Source: an uncultured Lactobacillus sp. (GTDB lineage Bacteria > Bacillota > Bacilli > Lactobacillales > Lactobacillaceae). From it: DNA of 64,000 nucleotides. This document shows positions 47,001 through 57,700 of the stretch, piece after piece. A program made the position numbers and the translations under genes. The stretch lies in the NCBI GenBank assembly GCA_946482465.1, contig CAMLRL010000001.1:62001-126000 (forward strand). The letters run 5' to 3'. How positions within the stretch are numbered: position 1 is the first letter of the stretch; the number at the start of each line of letters is the position of its first letter. Below the pieces are notes generated by a model. The model saw only the letters and a program-made list of their open reading frames with translations. It was not told where the DNA came from and did not search any database.

Positions 47001-50000
47001 TGTGCAACAGCGTCACTTACCTGATTGTTACGCTTACCTAACTCTTGCTGCTTAGTCAACAGATTGTTCAGAGCAGTGATACCGTCATTTCTGGCTCCGT
47101 CAATTGTTGTAAGGGAGTCAGCTTGATCAACCCTTTGAGTATACCCTAGTGGATTGGTATTATTGCTTAAAATCTTCTGGGCCTGCTTCTTGGCATCGTC
47201 AATATTTTGAGCGGTCAAGCCGGAAATGTTGCTGATTTGATTTTCAACATCAGCTTCAACATCAGCTAATTTCTGTTTAGAAATTGCTTTAAGCACATTC
47301 TTTTTGGCAGTATCTTCTGCAGTTGCTACTGCGCTAGAGTCAGCTGCTTTATCAATATTTGCCAACCCATCACTAATTGCTTTTGCAATATCGCTATTTG
47401 AGTTAACTGATAAATCATTTTGATTAGTTACAGCAAAACCTGCAACTTCAGCCTTTGCTGCAGCTTTATCAAAAGCTGTCTGTGCTATAGCTTCTCTTTG
47501 CTTTATAGCCGCACCATCTGACGTACCGTAAATAGATTTGCTTGCATCATAGCCTGGGGCGCCAGGTTTAGCAGTAGCAATTTTAGCAGCATTATCGATT
47601 GCATTTAAGTAATCTGCTTGATCTGCTGCTGCAAGTCCTGATTTCTGCACTCTCTTTTTGGCTGCTTCAGCTGCTTTATTAATATTGGCAGCTTCCTGAT
47701 CCGCATATACCTGTTTGATCGCTTCAAGACCTTCTGAGCCGTCAGGGTCATCGCCATTGATGACTTTATGTACAGCATCATTTAAAGAATTTTGAATATC
47801 AGTCGTTTTGTCGCTGTGCTTAGAAATTTCATCTTTAGCGGCATCTTGCAATTTTTTAATTGCACTGATAGTGTTCTTAAGAGCATCAATCGTATCTTGA
47901 GCTTCTTTTTGGTGACCTTTAACCGAATTTTCATCAGAATCCTTATCAATGTCACCTTGATCTGCAGCAATTGCTTCTGGACGCTTAAGTCTATCAACTA
48001 AGCTGTTAACCTCTTCTTTTTCAGTGTCGCTTAAGTTAGAATCTTTTGCAGTTTCTGCTATATCAGTTTTTACCTGTTTAATCTGCTTATTAAGATCAGA
48101 TTTGATAGAATCCTTATAGACAAGAGCAACTTGATCAATTGCCTTTATTCCCTCGTCTCTAGCACTAGCAACATCATCGTTATTTTGTGCAGCCTTAACC
48201 TGGTCAATTGCTTTATCTCGCGCTTGATTAATTGCCTGAGTTTGTGAAGGATAATATCCAGATTGTTTACTTGCCTCATTATTCAACTCATTAATGGCAT
48301 TAGTTTTATTAGTTTCAATTTGAGCTGAACCATTAGCAGCTTTAATCGCATCATCAATAATCTTTAAAGCAGCATCCCGACGCTTGTTTACAATCGAAAT
48401 CGTATTTGCATCAGAGGAGTAAACAGATGTGTCCTTGTTAGCACTATTGATGGTCTTTGAAGCTGCTGCAGCAGCTTGAGTCATCGCGTCATTAAATGCT
48501 TTATTTTGCTCATCTGTCAAATTATTAGGCTTATTATTTTTAGCAGTGTTAATTGCATCATTAATAGCCTGGGCAGCTTGATCGCGAGCTTCACTCAATG
48601 TCAGAATATCCAAACCTATTCTGACAGGCTTACTGGTATCAGTCGGATCATATCCAATGAAGTTAGCACTCGGAGACAACTCAATACTATAATTTTTATT
48701 AAATTTAATGGTTTTATCTGCCGGAATATTAATGGTAAATGAACCATCGTCATTGACCACAGCAGCGTACTGGGTTGGCAAAGGATTAAGTGAGCTATTC
48801 TTAGAGTCTCTATACGTATCATCAGTTCCAGCATAAGGATTGGGAACTCCATGATTCTTATCATCCTTATCTGGCCATGGAATTTTTTTGCCCTTATCGT
48901 CAATAATATTGGCGGCAATGTAAGCTTTAGTAGCTACCGGCATAACCAAACTAAACGGATTCTTGAGATTCTTCAAATCTTCATCCGGTCCATCTATTTT
49001 AGGGTCATAACCTATTACGCTTCCTGCAGCACCTGAAATAGTATTTGAACCATCGTCATTTCTCTTGACAGTCACCTTGCTAGTGTCAATATCCAGAAAA
49101 CCACTTGGGTTGGCAGGAATAAAGGCAATATTATTATAGCCAAAGTTATCGCTATTGTTGAATGCTCTTTGAATAATATCAATAAAAAGATCGTCAAAAG
49201 TATTATTGCTATTGCTGCCTGCAGTTTCTTCTAAAGATTCTTTCACATCATTTGGTAACTTTTCATAATTAATACCAGCAGATGTTATTTTGGCTTTTAA
49301 TTGATCCAATAGATCTTTAGTTAGCGACGTTTTACCATTCAATAGCTCAAGTTTGTCTACAAGAATGGTGCCTTTTCTTTGTTTTCTAACATTTAAAACA
49401 TGGAATGGCGGTAAAGTAAGTTTGCCAAGTCCAATGTTTAAATTAGTAAGATCGAATTGTTGCCGTACGTTTGTTATAGTAATATTATTTTCACCAACGA
49501 TACTGGTATCTGGATTCTTGTTAGCCTGCGCATTCAAAATTAGAGAGGTGGGGTTATTGACAATTAAAGTACCACCCTGAACGTCTACTAACGTAATAGG
49601 TTTTTTACCGTATCCGGCACCAGTCCCGTTACCAATGTCGGTGGAACCATCGAGAACAATATTAAAAGCACCGTTTTCAACATCAGCTTTGCCCTTAACC
49701 AAGACTAAAGTTCCGCTATAGTCACCCATGTCCTGACCTTTGACATTTAAGGTGCCCTTAGGTTTAATGTTAAAATTACCACCATCATAAATAAGGTAGC
49801 CACCACCATTTGCGTCACTGATGTTACCGTTAGTAGTAATATTTACTGTACCATTGGTTTCAATATTGAAACTAGAGTTAGAATTCCGTAGATATATCGC
49901 TCTACATTTATTGTTATTGCGAGTTCCCTTATATGGATTTGCCTTTGAGTTATCAGTCATATTAATATTTAGTGTACCAGCAACGTTTACGGTGCCTTTA

Positions 50001-51268
50001 CCAGTAATAGCAATAACAGTAAATGGTCTACCCCATTCACCACTTGAACCATGAGAACCGTCATACTCTAATAACGGCGTCAAATTAACAACGGCACCTT
50101 GATCAACCGTAACAACGTCATTATCGTTTTCCATTTCAATCACGCTGCCGCCAAAAGTAGAGCCTGTGAATGTACCGTCTACAAATTCAACACTACAATT
50201 TTGACCAGTGAACTGAAATAACTGCTGGCTGTCACCGTCAGAATTTCCTTTAACCGTTCTTATTACGTTATCACCACGAAAGAAGATGTGAGTGTTCCGA
50301 CCAGAATAAATTAACTGAGAACCTTCAAATGTTGTATTTATAAAGGTAATGTTGGCATATTGATTATTATTTAGCCCACCAGTATCAAATACGCCATAAT
50401 AATCTGTGCTTGTCATTGCAACATTTTCAAAAGTTACGTCAAATGAATTACGCTGAATAATTTCAGGGTGGTTTCGTTTAAAATCAATTAAATGTCGCGT
50501 ATCCCCATCGGATATGATGCGCAACGTTCTTCCGGGAACTCTACCAATGGACTTACGTCCACCACCATCTGGGGCAGCAATATCATTCATGATACGAATT
50601 TCGCTCACATTTGCATTAAGTAAAGCAGCACTAAATTCGTCCCAATCTGTGACCTGCTTAACTTCGCTAGCAGTAGCATCCTTTTTTGCATCTTTATCAA
50701 CTAATTCAGGATCCTGAGATTCAGTTTTTTCAGGATCATTCGTTTCTGAAGTATCCTGATTTGTGTCATCATCAGTTTTAGCTGGATCCTTAGCATTACT
50801 TTGATCCTGATCAGGGGTTTTGGAACTGTCGTCAACAGTATTACCCTTATCCTTGTCCTTATCTTTTGAATCATCAGTCTTGGAATCCTCAGTTTTGTCT
50901 GTAGAATCTTTTCCTGCAGTAGTTGGTTTCTCAGTATCGGTACTCTTTAAAAAAGAACTCAGACCAGAAAATGTAGTTAAGTCTGCATCCTTTTTCGTTG
51001 AGTTACTTTGCTTATTTTCACTTGGAGTTTGGGCTTTATCTGCTGTTTGATCAAGCTCAGTCTGAGACTCATTAGTTTTAGTATTAATTTCTTCCTTTGC
51101 AGGATCAACAGTATCAGCCTTAGCGGTCTGACTATTCAAGCCAAAAAAAGTAAAACCGAGCAAGACAGAAGCAGCACCAATTGTCAATTTACGAATTGAG
51201 AAGTGGTCTTGCTTTGCCTGCATTTCCATTTTACGTATTCTTTCTCTATTATTATTTTTACCTAGCAT
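41093..51268 (-). CDS. Giant surface adhesin 3: YSIRK signal, beta-helix head, helical stalk, SLAP anchor (3391 aa)
   Basis: The start is the ATG at 51268, which follows GAGAAAGGATT and gives the MLGKNNN start shared by all four. A TTG six codons upstream lies across the ribosome site and is rejected. The signal is FSIRKLTIGAAS (23-34), and the linker has LTTFSGLSSFLK. The beta-helix head (about 206-624) is closest to that of protein 1 (VPGRTLRI, FEGSQLIY, PYKGTR). PANPSGFLDID lies at about 719. The stalk (about 888-3060) is collinear with protein 2. A Gly/Asn-rich linker leads to four SLAP segments (about 3126-3391). There is no LPXTG. Signal and stalk are nearest protein 2 but the head is not, so this is a mosaic gene. 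Confidence 0.93.
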   Translation of the reverse strand: MLGKNNNRERIRKMEMQAKQDHFSIRKLTIGAASVLLGFTFFGLNSQTAKADTVDPAKEEINTKTNESQTELDQTADKAQTPSENKQSNSTKKDADLTTFSGLSSFLKSTDTEKPTTAGKDSTDKTEDSKTDDSKDKDKDKGNTVDDSSKTPDQDQSNAKDPAKTDDDTNQDTSETNDPEKTESQDPELVDKDAKKDATASEVKQVTDWDEFSAALLNANVSEIRIMNDIAAPDGGGRKSIGRVPGRTLRIISDGDTRHLIDFKRNHPEIIQRNSFDVTFENVAMTSTDYYGVFDTGGLNNNQYANITFINTTFEGSQLIYSGRNTHIFFRGDNVIRTVKGNSDGDSQQLFQFTGQNCSVEFVDGTFTGSTFGGSVIEMENDNDVVTVDQGAVVNLTPLLEYDGSHGSSGEWGRPFTVIAITGKGTVNVAGTLNINMTDNSKANPYKGTRNNNKCRAIYLRNSNSSFNIETNGTVNITTNGNISDANGGGYLIYDGGNFNIKPKGTLNVKGQDMGDYSGTLVLVKGKADVENGAFNIVLDGSTDIGNGTGAGYGKKPITLVDVQGGTLIVNNPTSLILNAQANKNPDTSIVGENNITITNVRQQFDLTNLNIGLGKLTLPPFHVLNVRKQRKGTILVDKLELLNGKTSLTKDLLDQLKAKITSAGINYEKLPNDVKESLEETAGSNSNNTFDDLFIDIIQRAFNNSDNFGYNNIAFIPANPSGFLDIDTSKVTVKRNDDGSNTISGAAGSVIGYDPKIDGPDEDLKNLKNPFSLVMPVATKAYIAANIIDDKGKKIPWPDKDDKNHGVPNPYAGTDDTYRDSKNSSLNPLPTQYAAVVNDDGSFTINIPADKTIKFNKNYSIELSPSANFIGYDPTDTSKPVRIGLDILTLSEARDQAAQAINDAINTAKNNKPNNLTDEQNKAFNDAMTQAAAAASKTINSANKDTSVYSSDANTISIVNKRRDAALKIIDDAIKAANGSAQIETNKTNAINELNNEASKQSGYYPSQTQAINQARDKAIDQVKAAQNNDDVASARDEGIKAIDQVALVYKDSIKSDLNKQIKQVKTDIAETAKDSNLSDTEKEEVNSLVDRLKRPEAIAADQGDIDKDSDENSVKGHQKEAQDTIDALKNTISAIKKLQDAAKDEISKHSDKTTDIQNSLNDAVHKVINGDDPDGSEGLEAIKQVYADQEAANINKAAEAAKKRVQKSGLAAADQADYLNAIDNAAKIATAKPGAPGYDASKSIYGTSDGAAIKQREAIAQTAFDKAAAKAEVAGFAVTNQNDLSVNSNSDIAKAISDGLANIDKAADSSAVATAEDTAKKNVLKAISKQKLADVEADVENQISNISGLTAQNIDDAKKQAQKILSNNTNPLGYTQRVDQADSLTTIDGARNDGITALNNLLTKQQELGKRNNQVSDAVAQIRKKQQEANDAIDNTPNLSDEDKKTYHDQIKKVADDSINGLSNIDTAKIDDAVTTAKGKIDSIVADAQNKGDSVIKKARQEATQAIDEAAKAAKQKIESIPDSQLSQSNKKHYEDLIDQDAQAAKDKIAAAQDEDTVKSATQDGANNITRDLNDAQVSAARAKAISDLQTAKNKARETISAAHDKGSLKDKDWEDKLNQIDNAYDQAVQAVTGDLNVSDINDDADKGKKNIQSIVDSISDDEATKDLVAKRDEAIKKLRQARDNANTQITTDPNLSVTEKNDYYNQISNAFNNAQSAIQSAGKEDDINDALTNGTRKLTEIQEAANLQSAKDQALNDLLAERSKIREQIGNMDQVTSDNKNQLRNKVEEQYNQAVKNINSASTSSIQQVTQAAQQGKAAIDDVISDVNINKVINKQKLDEYAQKAIDRISNATDIAQTVKDSTIAGIKAARDEAKANVDKIDKQEDIPASNLAEQNGELAIDAAEAKGNGLEGYKESAIDQISTAADDATSRLTEIYNGLSESEQTAAKDAFDNAINTIQQSSNDAIDSIRNATNKDQVEKTTKDAIAAINKAETSADLAAAKATAITAIKETGAKANTQLTNQKDKDAVKAVTDLGEKDINAASDIATVNKIKGNTIQSIQNILDIASASNADEIRDQRNQAIDELDQALNGGGNYVGVTNQIDSLTDLSKDEKDKFKNQAQEAHDRAVAKVDGATADQIDTEKNTGLVDINKALSDAKLQAAKNKAKSDLDQAAIDAGKNDPTDQDAINNERDKAKDKIDQSDTIDKVNKAKEEGQSAITGIEQTGKDAQLANDKAAAKNDLKSAADKLQQRIDQDLADKKLGQDQYDKLKEKIDQARSDGETRINSATDRDSLSNAQNQNKNDLSQIGAEIGKEESLTNALTQLQDAVNKASATADEIAKDDPNLADQMRDQIKAERDKAAQNIQSAKNDVNDPNNAMNQAAQDGVSAITGLTDRFAAKNEAINKLKQHAQTAKNGLQSDHLDANEISQGEKDINNALQGAISNIYGAKDSDNLADIEQAGENAIDQAKLPSDLLAEKNKQIAAIDDYVKGKGDISSVASSLSDEQKADLQKQLDEVVQSTKDKISKVTLPENATASDLEAAKNKLSNVEKGVPENNEPINFGQAGVDKIYDIAKNKQDIYEAKQDAIKELQDIKDEADKKIEDSGLSAADQDTEKQKVQDIFDKSKTEINDIPVKGEDGTTDRTADEVKNDAQAIIDKAKNGYKDPSTGKDVPGISNIIDQADLAGAKTQAEGHLKDKQNQAHDIINKSQLTDSEKKEAIKAIDDAYDTEKAKIEAIKDVDNVPKDKDHVGTSIDQIWQNSSEWVVKDKHDAVNGTNGLQNEYDKLTSEQKANPDYKDHIKDITDALASINKADNIPDISSAYDKGITALNKLKAKEEIKNAADKAKTEIKNNKDLDDTKKQELINNVDQHVTDSNTAVDQVNAPSDDPAGKKTNIDKVVDTAKDDIQVEINKANQISKDKADEEIADKAKEAIDKIHKEFGEDADTSSIQNAFDKNKHTEGNSYDEIQKNKLEAEKEIAKGAVDDAANNAKKDVDNNKGKHQDGTDLTDGEKQKVKDEIDRQKDNAKDKIDQSNSSDDIDKHRDDGIDTIHQDSSDPATIDKVIQSGNNNGGGSGTGGGSAVTPVTDPNKKPDDNANNNKDDGKNNGSDVDLNNSSAVELLHNAYLYDETGKRANRITLGVGSILTIYGTKTINGKEYYVLVDQGAKNKMYYVAVGNAQATKQKLTHNAYVYNQLGKRVKKAGVYKKGQTLNTYGDAVKIRGKRYFTIGKNRFVKAANVKLITVAKSANEEVVPTNVNTVEKPVAIVAKSLKHNAYLYNESGKRANKLIFTAGSVVETTGKKKINGRTYYALPDGLYIASGNIDAKKLKLKHNAYTYNKYGHRVGKTVLKKRKSVKTYGNSVKIGHKKYYTLSKGRFVKKANF
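51160..51244 (-). repeat. 85 bp block identical to the 5' end of giant gene 2
   Basis: This is the partner of 40433-40517, identical at every base and lying in the signal-peptide region. Confidence 0.9.
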
Positions 51269-51305
51269 AAAATAATCCTTTCTCAAAAATACTATTTATA
51301 GCAAT

Positions 51306-51334
51306 ATTTTAATGCTAGGTGCATTTTGTGTCAA
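51306..51334 (-). promoter_or_regulatory. Promoter of giant gene 3
   Basis: TTGACA (51329-51334), 17 bp, TAAAAT (51306-51311) on the minus strand. ACTATA precedes the -35 box, as for gene 1. Confidence 0.8.
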
Positions 51335-51768
51335 TATAGTATTCATTATAAACTATCCTTAAATAACATATAGATAAAAAATAAAAATTTAGTTTTTTTA
51401 AATAACTTTAAAAAATCTTAATTTATATATAAATATAAGGTTTATTCTGATATAAAATAACATTAATAATTTATAAAAAAACGGAAATTTGTAATATTTT
51501 TATGTATATAAGAAATATTTTCATTACTTTATATCTTCATATATTTATATATACTATACGTGATTTTTAATATTATTTACTATATTCAACTATTTATGCA
51601 AACCCTTTAATAGCTTAATTTTTTAAAATTAAATCTATCGTTTTAATAAATAATATATAAAATTATATTTATATATTATTTATTTATAAAAATTAAAAAA
51701 ATGCAAAAAAAAGTGCCACGAATTGTTAATTATAACAATTCGCGACACTTTATTTAAACTATTTCAAT
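51335..51768. other. AT-rich intergenic region between giant genes 3 and 4
   Basis: No gene is seen. AAATAAC motifs lie at 51361, 51400 and 51455, the first 26 bp upstream of the -35 box. From 51470 to 51700 there is almost nothing but A and T. The terminator of gene 4 is at 51709-51753. Confidence 0.6.
51709..51753 (-). terminator. Terminator of giant gene 4
   Basis: AAAGTGCCACGAATTGTTA pairs, with mismatches in the CC/GA position, with TAACAATTCGCGACACTTT around ATTA. A T-run follows on the minus strand. It has the same GTGCCAC / GACAC core as the terminators of genes 1 and 3. Confidence 0.85.
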
Positions 51769-54700
51769 TTAAAAGTTGGCTTTTTTAACAAAACGTCCTT
51801 TTGCAGTAATGAAATATCTCTTGCCGTTGATCTTGACTGAATTACCATAAGTCTTAACTGACTTACGTTTCTTCAGCACTTTCTTGTTTGCACGATGACC
51901 GTATTGGTTGTATACATAGGCATTGTGCTTTAACTTCAACTTCTTGGCATCGATATTGCCGGCTGCAATAAACATACCATCTGGAAGTTCGTAACAAACC
52001 TTGCCGTTGACTGTCTTCTTGCCAACAGTTTCGACTTTGGAACCTGCCTGGAAGATCAACTTGTTAGCACGAGTACCATTTTGATCATACAGATAAGCAT
52101 TATGCATTAAAGTCTTTTCAACAATAGTTTTTGGTTTTTCAGCAACCGCACTTGTTGGAACTACTTCAACTTTGGCTGTGCTTACAGTAACAACTCCTTT
52201 AGCAAAGTTGGCAGCTTTAACGAAGCGGTTCTTGTCAATGATGAAGTACTTCTTGCCACGAATCTTGACAGCATTACCGAAGGTCTTAACTAGCTTGCCC
52301 TTCTTGAATACACCAGTATTCTTTACCCGTTTGCCAAATTGATTGTAAATATATGCGTTATGCTTCAGTTTACGAGTAACAGCAACAACGTTACCAACAG
52401 CAACATAATATTTCTTGTTGTTAGCACCCTTGTCTACAAGAACGTAGTAGTCCTTACCGTTGATGGTCTTAGTGCCGTAAGTAGTCAAGACCGAGCCAGC
52501 TCCAAGAGTAATCTTGTTAGCACGTTTACCAGTTTCATCATAAAGATATGCATTGTGCATCAAAGTTACATCTATTGAGTTGCCAATATCATTGGTTCCA
52601 TTAGGTTTATCCTTATCAGAAGTGTTAGTAGTAGTCGGCTTCTTAGCAGGATTTGCTGGTTGAATAGGAGCAACTACTCCGCCACCACCGTTATTGTCAT
52701 TGCTGTTATGACCATGCAAAATATTATCAATTGTAGCTGGGTCAGAGCAATCCTGATGGATTTGGTGGATACCGTTATTACGAATATTATCAATATCAGT
52801 TATATTGTCAGCTTTATCGATCTTATCCTTGGCATCTTTAGCGTCTTTATCAATCTGCTCATTAATCTTATTCTTATCTGCATCAGTGTAATCGGTACCG
52901 TCTTCATGTTTCAGATGGTTGACTTTATCTTTAGCAATATCAGCTGCATCGTCAATTGCGCCTTTAGAAATTTCCTTATCAGCATTGGTCTTATCAGAGT
53001 TGATACCTTCATCAGTTGTACTATGAACATGTTTGTTCTTTTCATACGCATCATCTGTCTTAGGCGTCTTGCTGTCATCACCAAATTCATTGTGAATGGT
53101 ATCAATCGCATCACTATGGTTCTTGGAAATTTCATCGTTGGCATTAACAACATCATTAGACTGGTCTTCAATACCGAAGTCGTCTTTAATGGTGCTAATA
53201 TCGCTTTGAGCATCATGAGTAATCTGATCAATCTTGTCCTTGTTAGTTGACGCGTTACCGACAGAAGAATCGATCTGGTTAAGCTTGTCCTTGGTGTCTT
53301 CAACAATTTTATCAACGTCACCTTTTAGACGGTCTTTAGCTGTCTCATTTAATTTACTGCTATCAATATCATCTTTAGCCTTTTTAGCATCTGCCTTAAC
53401 TTGTTCAAGAGCCTTCAACTTGTTAAGAGAAGTCATACCCTTGTCATAGGCAGAACTGGCGTCTTTAATGTTCTTAGCATCTTTAATTGCTGTAATAGCA
53501 TTATTAATGTCATTGAGATATTCTTTGTAATCAGGATCGGCCTTTTGCGTATCAGTTAATTTATCCAGACCAGCCTGTAAACCAGCTACACCATCTGTAC
53601 CTGACAAAGCATTATCGTGTTCGTCATTGAACCATTCATTCTTTTCATCAGAAGAAGTAGGTTTGGTCCAGATAGCATCGATTGCTTGACCAATCTGATC
53701 TTCATCTTTTGGAACATCATTTATGTTGGTCTTAGCATCAATAGCAGACTTTTCGGCATTAAAGGCATCGTCGATAGCTTTATTAGCTTTTTGCTTTTGA
53801 TCTGCAGTTAATTGTGACCCGTTAATAATGTCATGCGCTTGAGCACGCTTATTATTAAGAGTTTTTTCAGCTGTTGTCTTAGCACCTTCAAGCTGAGCAT
53901 TGTTAATAATATCGCTAATTCCAGGCACTTTATTATTGTCATCTGGATCTTTGAAACCATCAACAGTATTGTTAATAATTGTATCAGCTTCATCTTTTAC
54001 CTGCTCAGGAGTCTTAATCTTACCCTTATCATCTGTGTCAGAGATATTAATTATCTGATCCTTAGCTTTATCAACGAGCTTTTGTACTTGATCCTTCAAA
54101 GGTCCTTGATCAGCAGGTGACATGCCTGAGTTTTCGATATCGTTATTGGCATCTTTCTGTTTCTGCTCAAGTTCAGCAATTGCGTCATTCTTAGCCTTAA
54201 CAACATCGGCTTTTTGCTGAGCAAGTGTCTTAACTTTGTCAATTCCAGCTTCACCAAAGTCAACTGTTTCGTTACTTTCAGCAACACCTTTTTCGGCATT
54301 TTGAACATTAGTTTTGGCTTTGTCAAAGTCATCTTGGCTTGCGCCTTTTGCTAAAGTAACAGCATTGATCTTAGAAATAGCCTTTTTCTTGGCAGCTTCA
54401 ACTTGCGCCTTAAGTTCTGCGATAGTATCAGCTGGTAGACCATCCTTATTCTGATCGGTTTGAGCAAAACCATCAATTGTCTTGTCAGCATCAGCAGCAT
54501 ACTGGTTGATAGCAGCAATCTGTTTGTTCTTTTCTGCAAGAAGTTCAGTTGGTAATTTAGCTAACCCAACCGCGTCTTCAGCTTTTTGTTCCGCTGTTTT
54601 TGCATCATCTACAGAAGATGCTTGGTAAATATCGCTGATTCCAGTTTGCACAGCGTCGTCAATATCAGCTTCACCTTGTGCAACATCGCTTGCAGTAAGT

Positions 54701-57700
54701 ACAGGGTTGTGATTTTCATCTGTCTTAAGATTGTTAAGATCGTCCTTAGCTGCATCGGCTTTTTGTTTCAGAGTCTTAATCTGGTCAACCTTATCGGTGT
54801 AATCATTAGTCAGACCTGTAATGGAATCAACACCTTTTTGGCCAGCAGTCTTAATGGCATTTAATGGATCATCTGCTGCATTTTGAGCATCTTTAATGTT
54901 CTTAGCCGCAGCAGCACGCTGTTTTTCGATAGCATCCTTCATTTGTTTGGCAAGTTTTTGCTGCTCTTCAAGAGTCGTACCTACCTCTTTAGCGACAGCG
55001 TCAGCTGCATCATTAGCTTTGTTAACAGCATCAGATAATTTGCCTAAAGCAGTGTTAACTGCTTCTACTTTATCAATATCGGTATTAATTCCGCTTAAGG
55101 CACTTTCACCATCACTTTCAGCACCATTAATGTTTGATGTACCATCAGCATTTGAAATGGCTCCATTAGCTGCATCAACAGCATTATCTACCTTGTCTTT
55201 CAGGTCTTGATATTGATTATAATCTAGCTTTCCACTATCCCTGTCATTCTTTAAACGGTCATAAATTTTATCAGCGGCAGCAGCAAGCTTATCTTTAGCA
55301 GTCTGTTTCTCTTTAGCTGATGAGGTACCATTATCAACGTGACCCTTGATTTCTCCTTCACCATCGTTTTTAGCATTATTAACTTTATCAGGTGTGTCGG
55401 CATTATCAATGTCTTCTTTAGTCTTGTCACGGTCTTTGTTGATATTATCGATGATATTTTGTTTATCATCTTTATTAATAGTATCGTCCTTATTAACTTT
55501 ATCAATGGCATCATCAGCGGTCTTGTCAACATCAGCTTTAGCAACATTCTTAACAGCTTGCAGTTTAGCATCTGTTAGTGCTTTATCAATATTAGTCTTG
55601 CCAAGGCCTTTTTCAGAATCGATTTGATCCTCAGTAGCACCTTCAATTCTGATATGTGCTCTATCGTGAGCAGCCTGAGCCTGAGCTTTAAATTGCTTCT
55701 TCTGTTCGGCAGTTAAGTCGGTCAGTTTGTCAATAGCACCGGTAGTATCGGCAAGTTCTTGAGCAAGTTCCTTATTAGCAGCATTCTTTTTATCCCAGAG
55801 AGCGTCATCAGCACTTGCATCACCAGTACCAGAATCTTTAATGTTCTTAATACTGTTAAGAGCATTATCTTTGATGTCGAGTACTGTCGAGCTGGTAGTT
55901 GCCGCATTAATATCAGCAATTCCTAAGTTAGCAACATCATCAACACCGGTTTTGTCTCTTTCGTTTGTCAATTTATCCTTAGCGGCTTGTGCGGCATCCT
56001 TAACAGCTTGTACAGCGACAACCTTAGTCATTGCTACGTTGGCTGTGTCACCAGTTGAGTTAATTGAATTGATAGTATCGTTAGTTAAGTCACTGATAGC
56101 ACCTTTGTCGAAGGATTTATCAATTGCGGCCTCAGCTTGTTTAGCAATTTCTGGAATATCTTTGACAGCCTTATCGTATGCAGCCTGAGCTTGCTTCTTT
56201 TCATCGTCAGTTAGAGTATCATATACATCCTTTAAGTTCTGTAAAGCTTTGTCTCTAGCACCATCAATTCTAGCTTTGGCTGCATCCTTGGCCTTGTTCA
56301 AATCTGTCTGATTAGCATTAGCTTCAGCTTTTTGGATGCTGGTTTCACCATCTTTTTCGGCCTGATTAGCATCTTCAACGGTAAGTTTGTTGCCAACTTC
56401 TCCTTGAGCATCATCACGGGCATTTTGAATATCCTTAATGGCTTTTCCTTTATCAGCGTCTGACATAGTTGAACTGTTAATCCGGTCAATTGCTTTTTGA
56501 GCATAGTCTTCCAGCTTTTGCTGATCATCAGCTATTGTCTGGTCTAAGCCCTTGGCCTTACCCAGAATATTCTCCATATTGGTAATGCCAGCATCACTTG
56601 TCGAATTAATCAAAGCAATAGTATTAGAAGTTGGATCTTTAACCTTGTTGACGGCTTCATTATACGCATTTTGCAGGTCCGTCTTAATACCAGTTTTACC
56701 AGCAGTACTAATATTGGTTAAGCCGTCAATAGCTGCATTATCAGTATTGAATTCGTTTTGTAAATCAGTTAGAGCCTTGTCTCTAGCAGATTGCAAGTCA
56801 GCGTTATTTCTAATGTTATTTAATTCTTCAATACCTGCATTGTGTGCTGAATTAACAGTGTTCTTATCAGCTGCGCTAACAGCTTGTTCTGCATTATTCA
56901 AAGCAGAAGCAATCTGGTCGAGATAATCGTTCTTTTCAGTGTTAGATAAATTAGGGTCTGCTTGAATATGGTCATGCAGTTCTTGAGCTTGATCTTTCAA
57001 ATCTGCAATCGCTTTATTCTTAGTTTTTGCTAATTCGGCCTGTTCTGCATTTCCAGAAACGCTGTCAACAACTGTCTGCATAGCATTGATACCAGTGTTC
57101 TTGTCAGTAACAATATCGGCTGGAGTATGGTCATTAGATACAGCAGTTATCGCAGTGGTATAGGCATTGTCAATAGCATCAAGAGCTTTCTCCCAGTCAT
57201 CGTCAGAAAGTGTACCATTCTTATGAACATCATTAATAGCTTTCTTGTCCTTACTCTTTGCCTCATTTAATTCCGCAATTGCTTGTGATTTAGCAGCAGC
57301 AACTTGGGCTGAAACAAGATCACTATTTATGTTGCTTTCACCGTCTTTTTCAGCAGTATCAATATCATCTTTGTTACTTGCTGAGTTGATGGCGTTAGTT
57401 GCGGAAGCAGCATGCTTATCAATCAAATCTTTGTAGTACTGTTTGTCACTTGGGCTGAGATACTTGTTATCAATCTGGTCAATAGTTTCCTTAGCTTTTG
57501 CAGCTGCATCTTGCAATGCTGCTGTTTGTGATTTTTGCTCATTCTTAAGATCTGCCAAATCTTTGCTTGAAGCTGTGGCCGTGACACTATTAATTTTGTC
57601 TATTGCCGCCTGTTTATCAGTTTTGATTTTAGCAGGATCAGTATCTTTGTTGACATTGTCAACACCTTCAGTGGCATCATCTTTAATAGTGTTAATTAAT

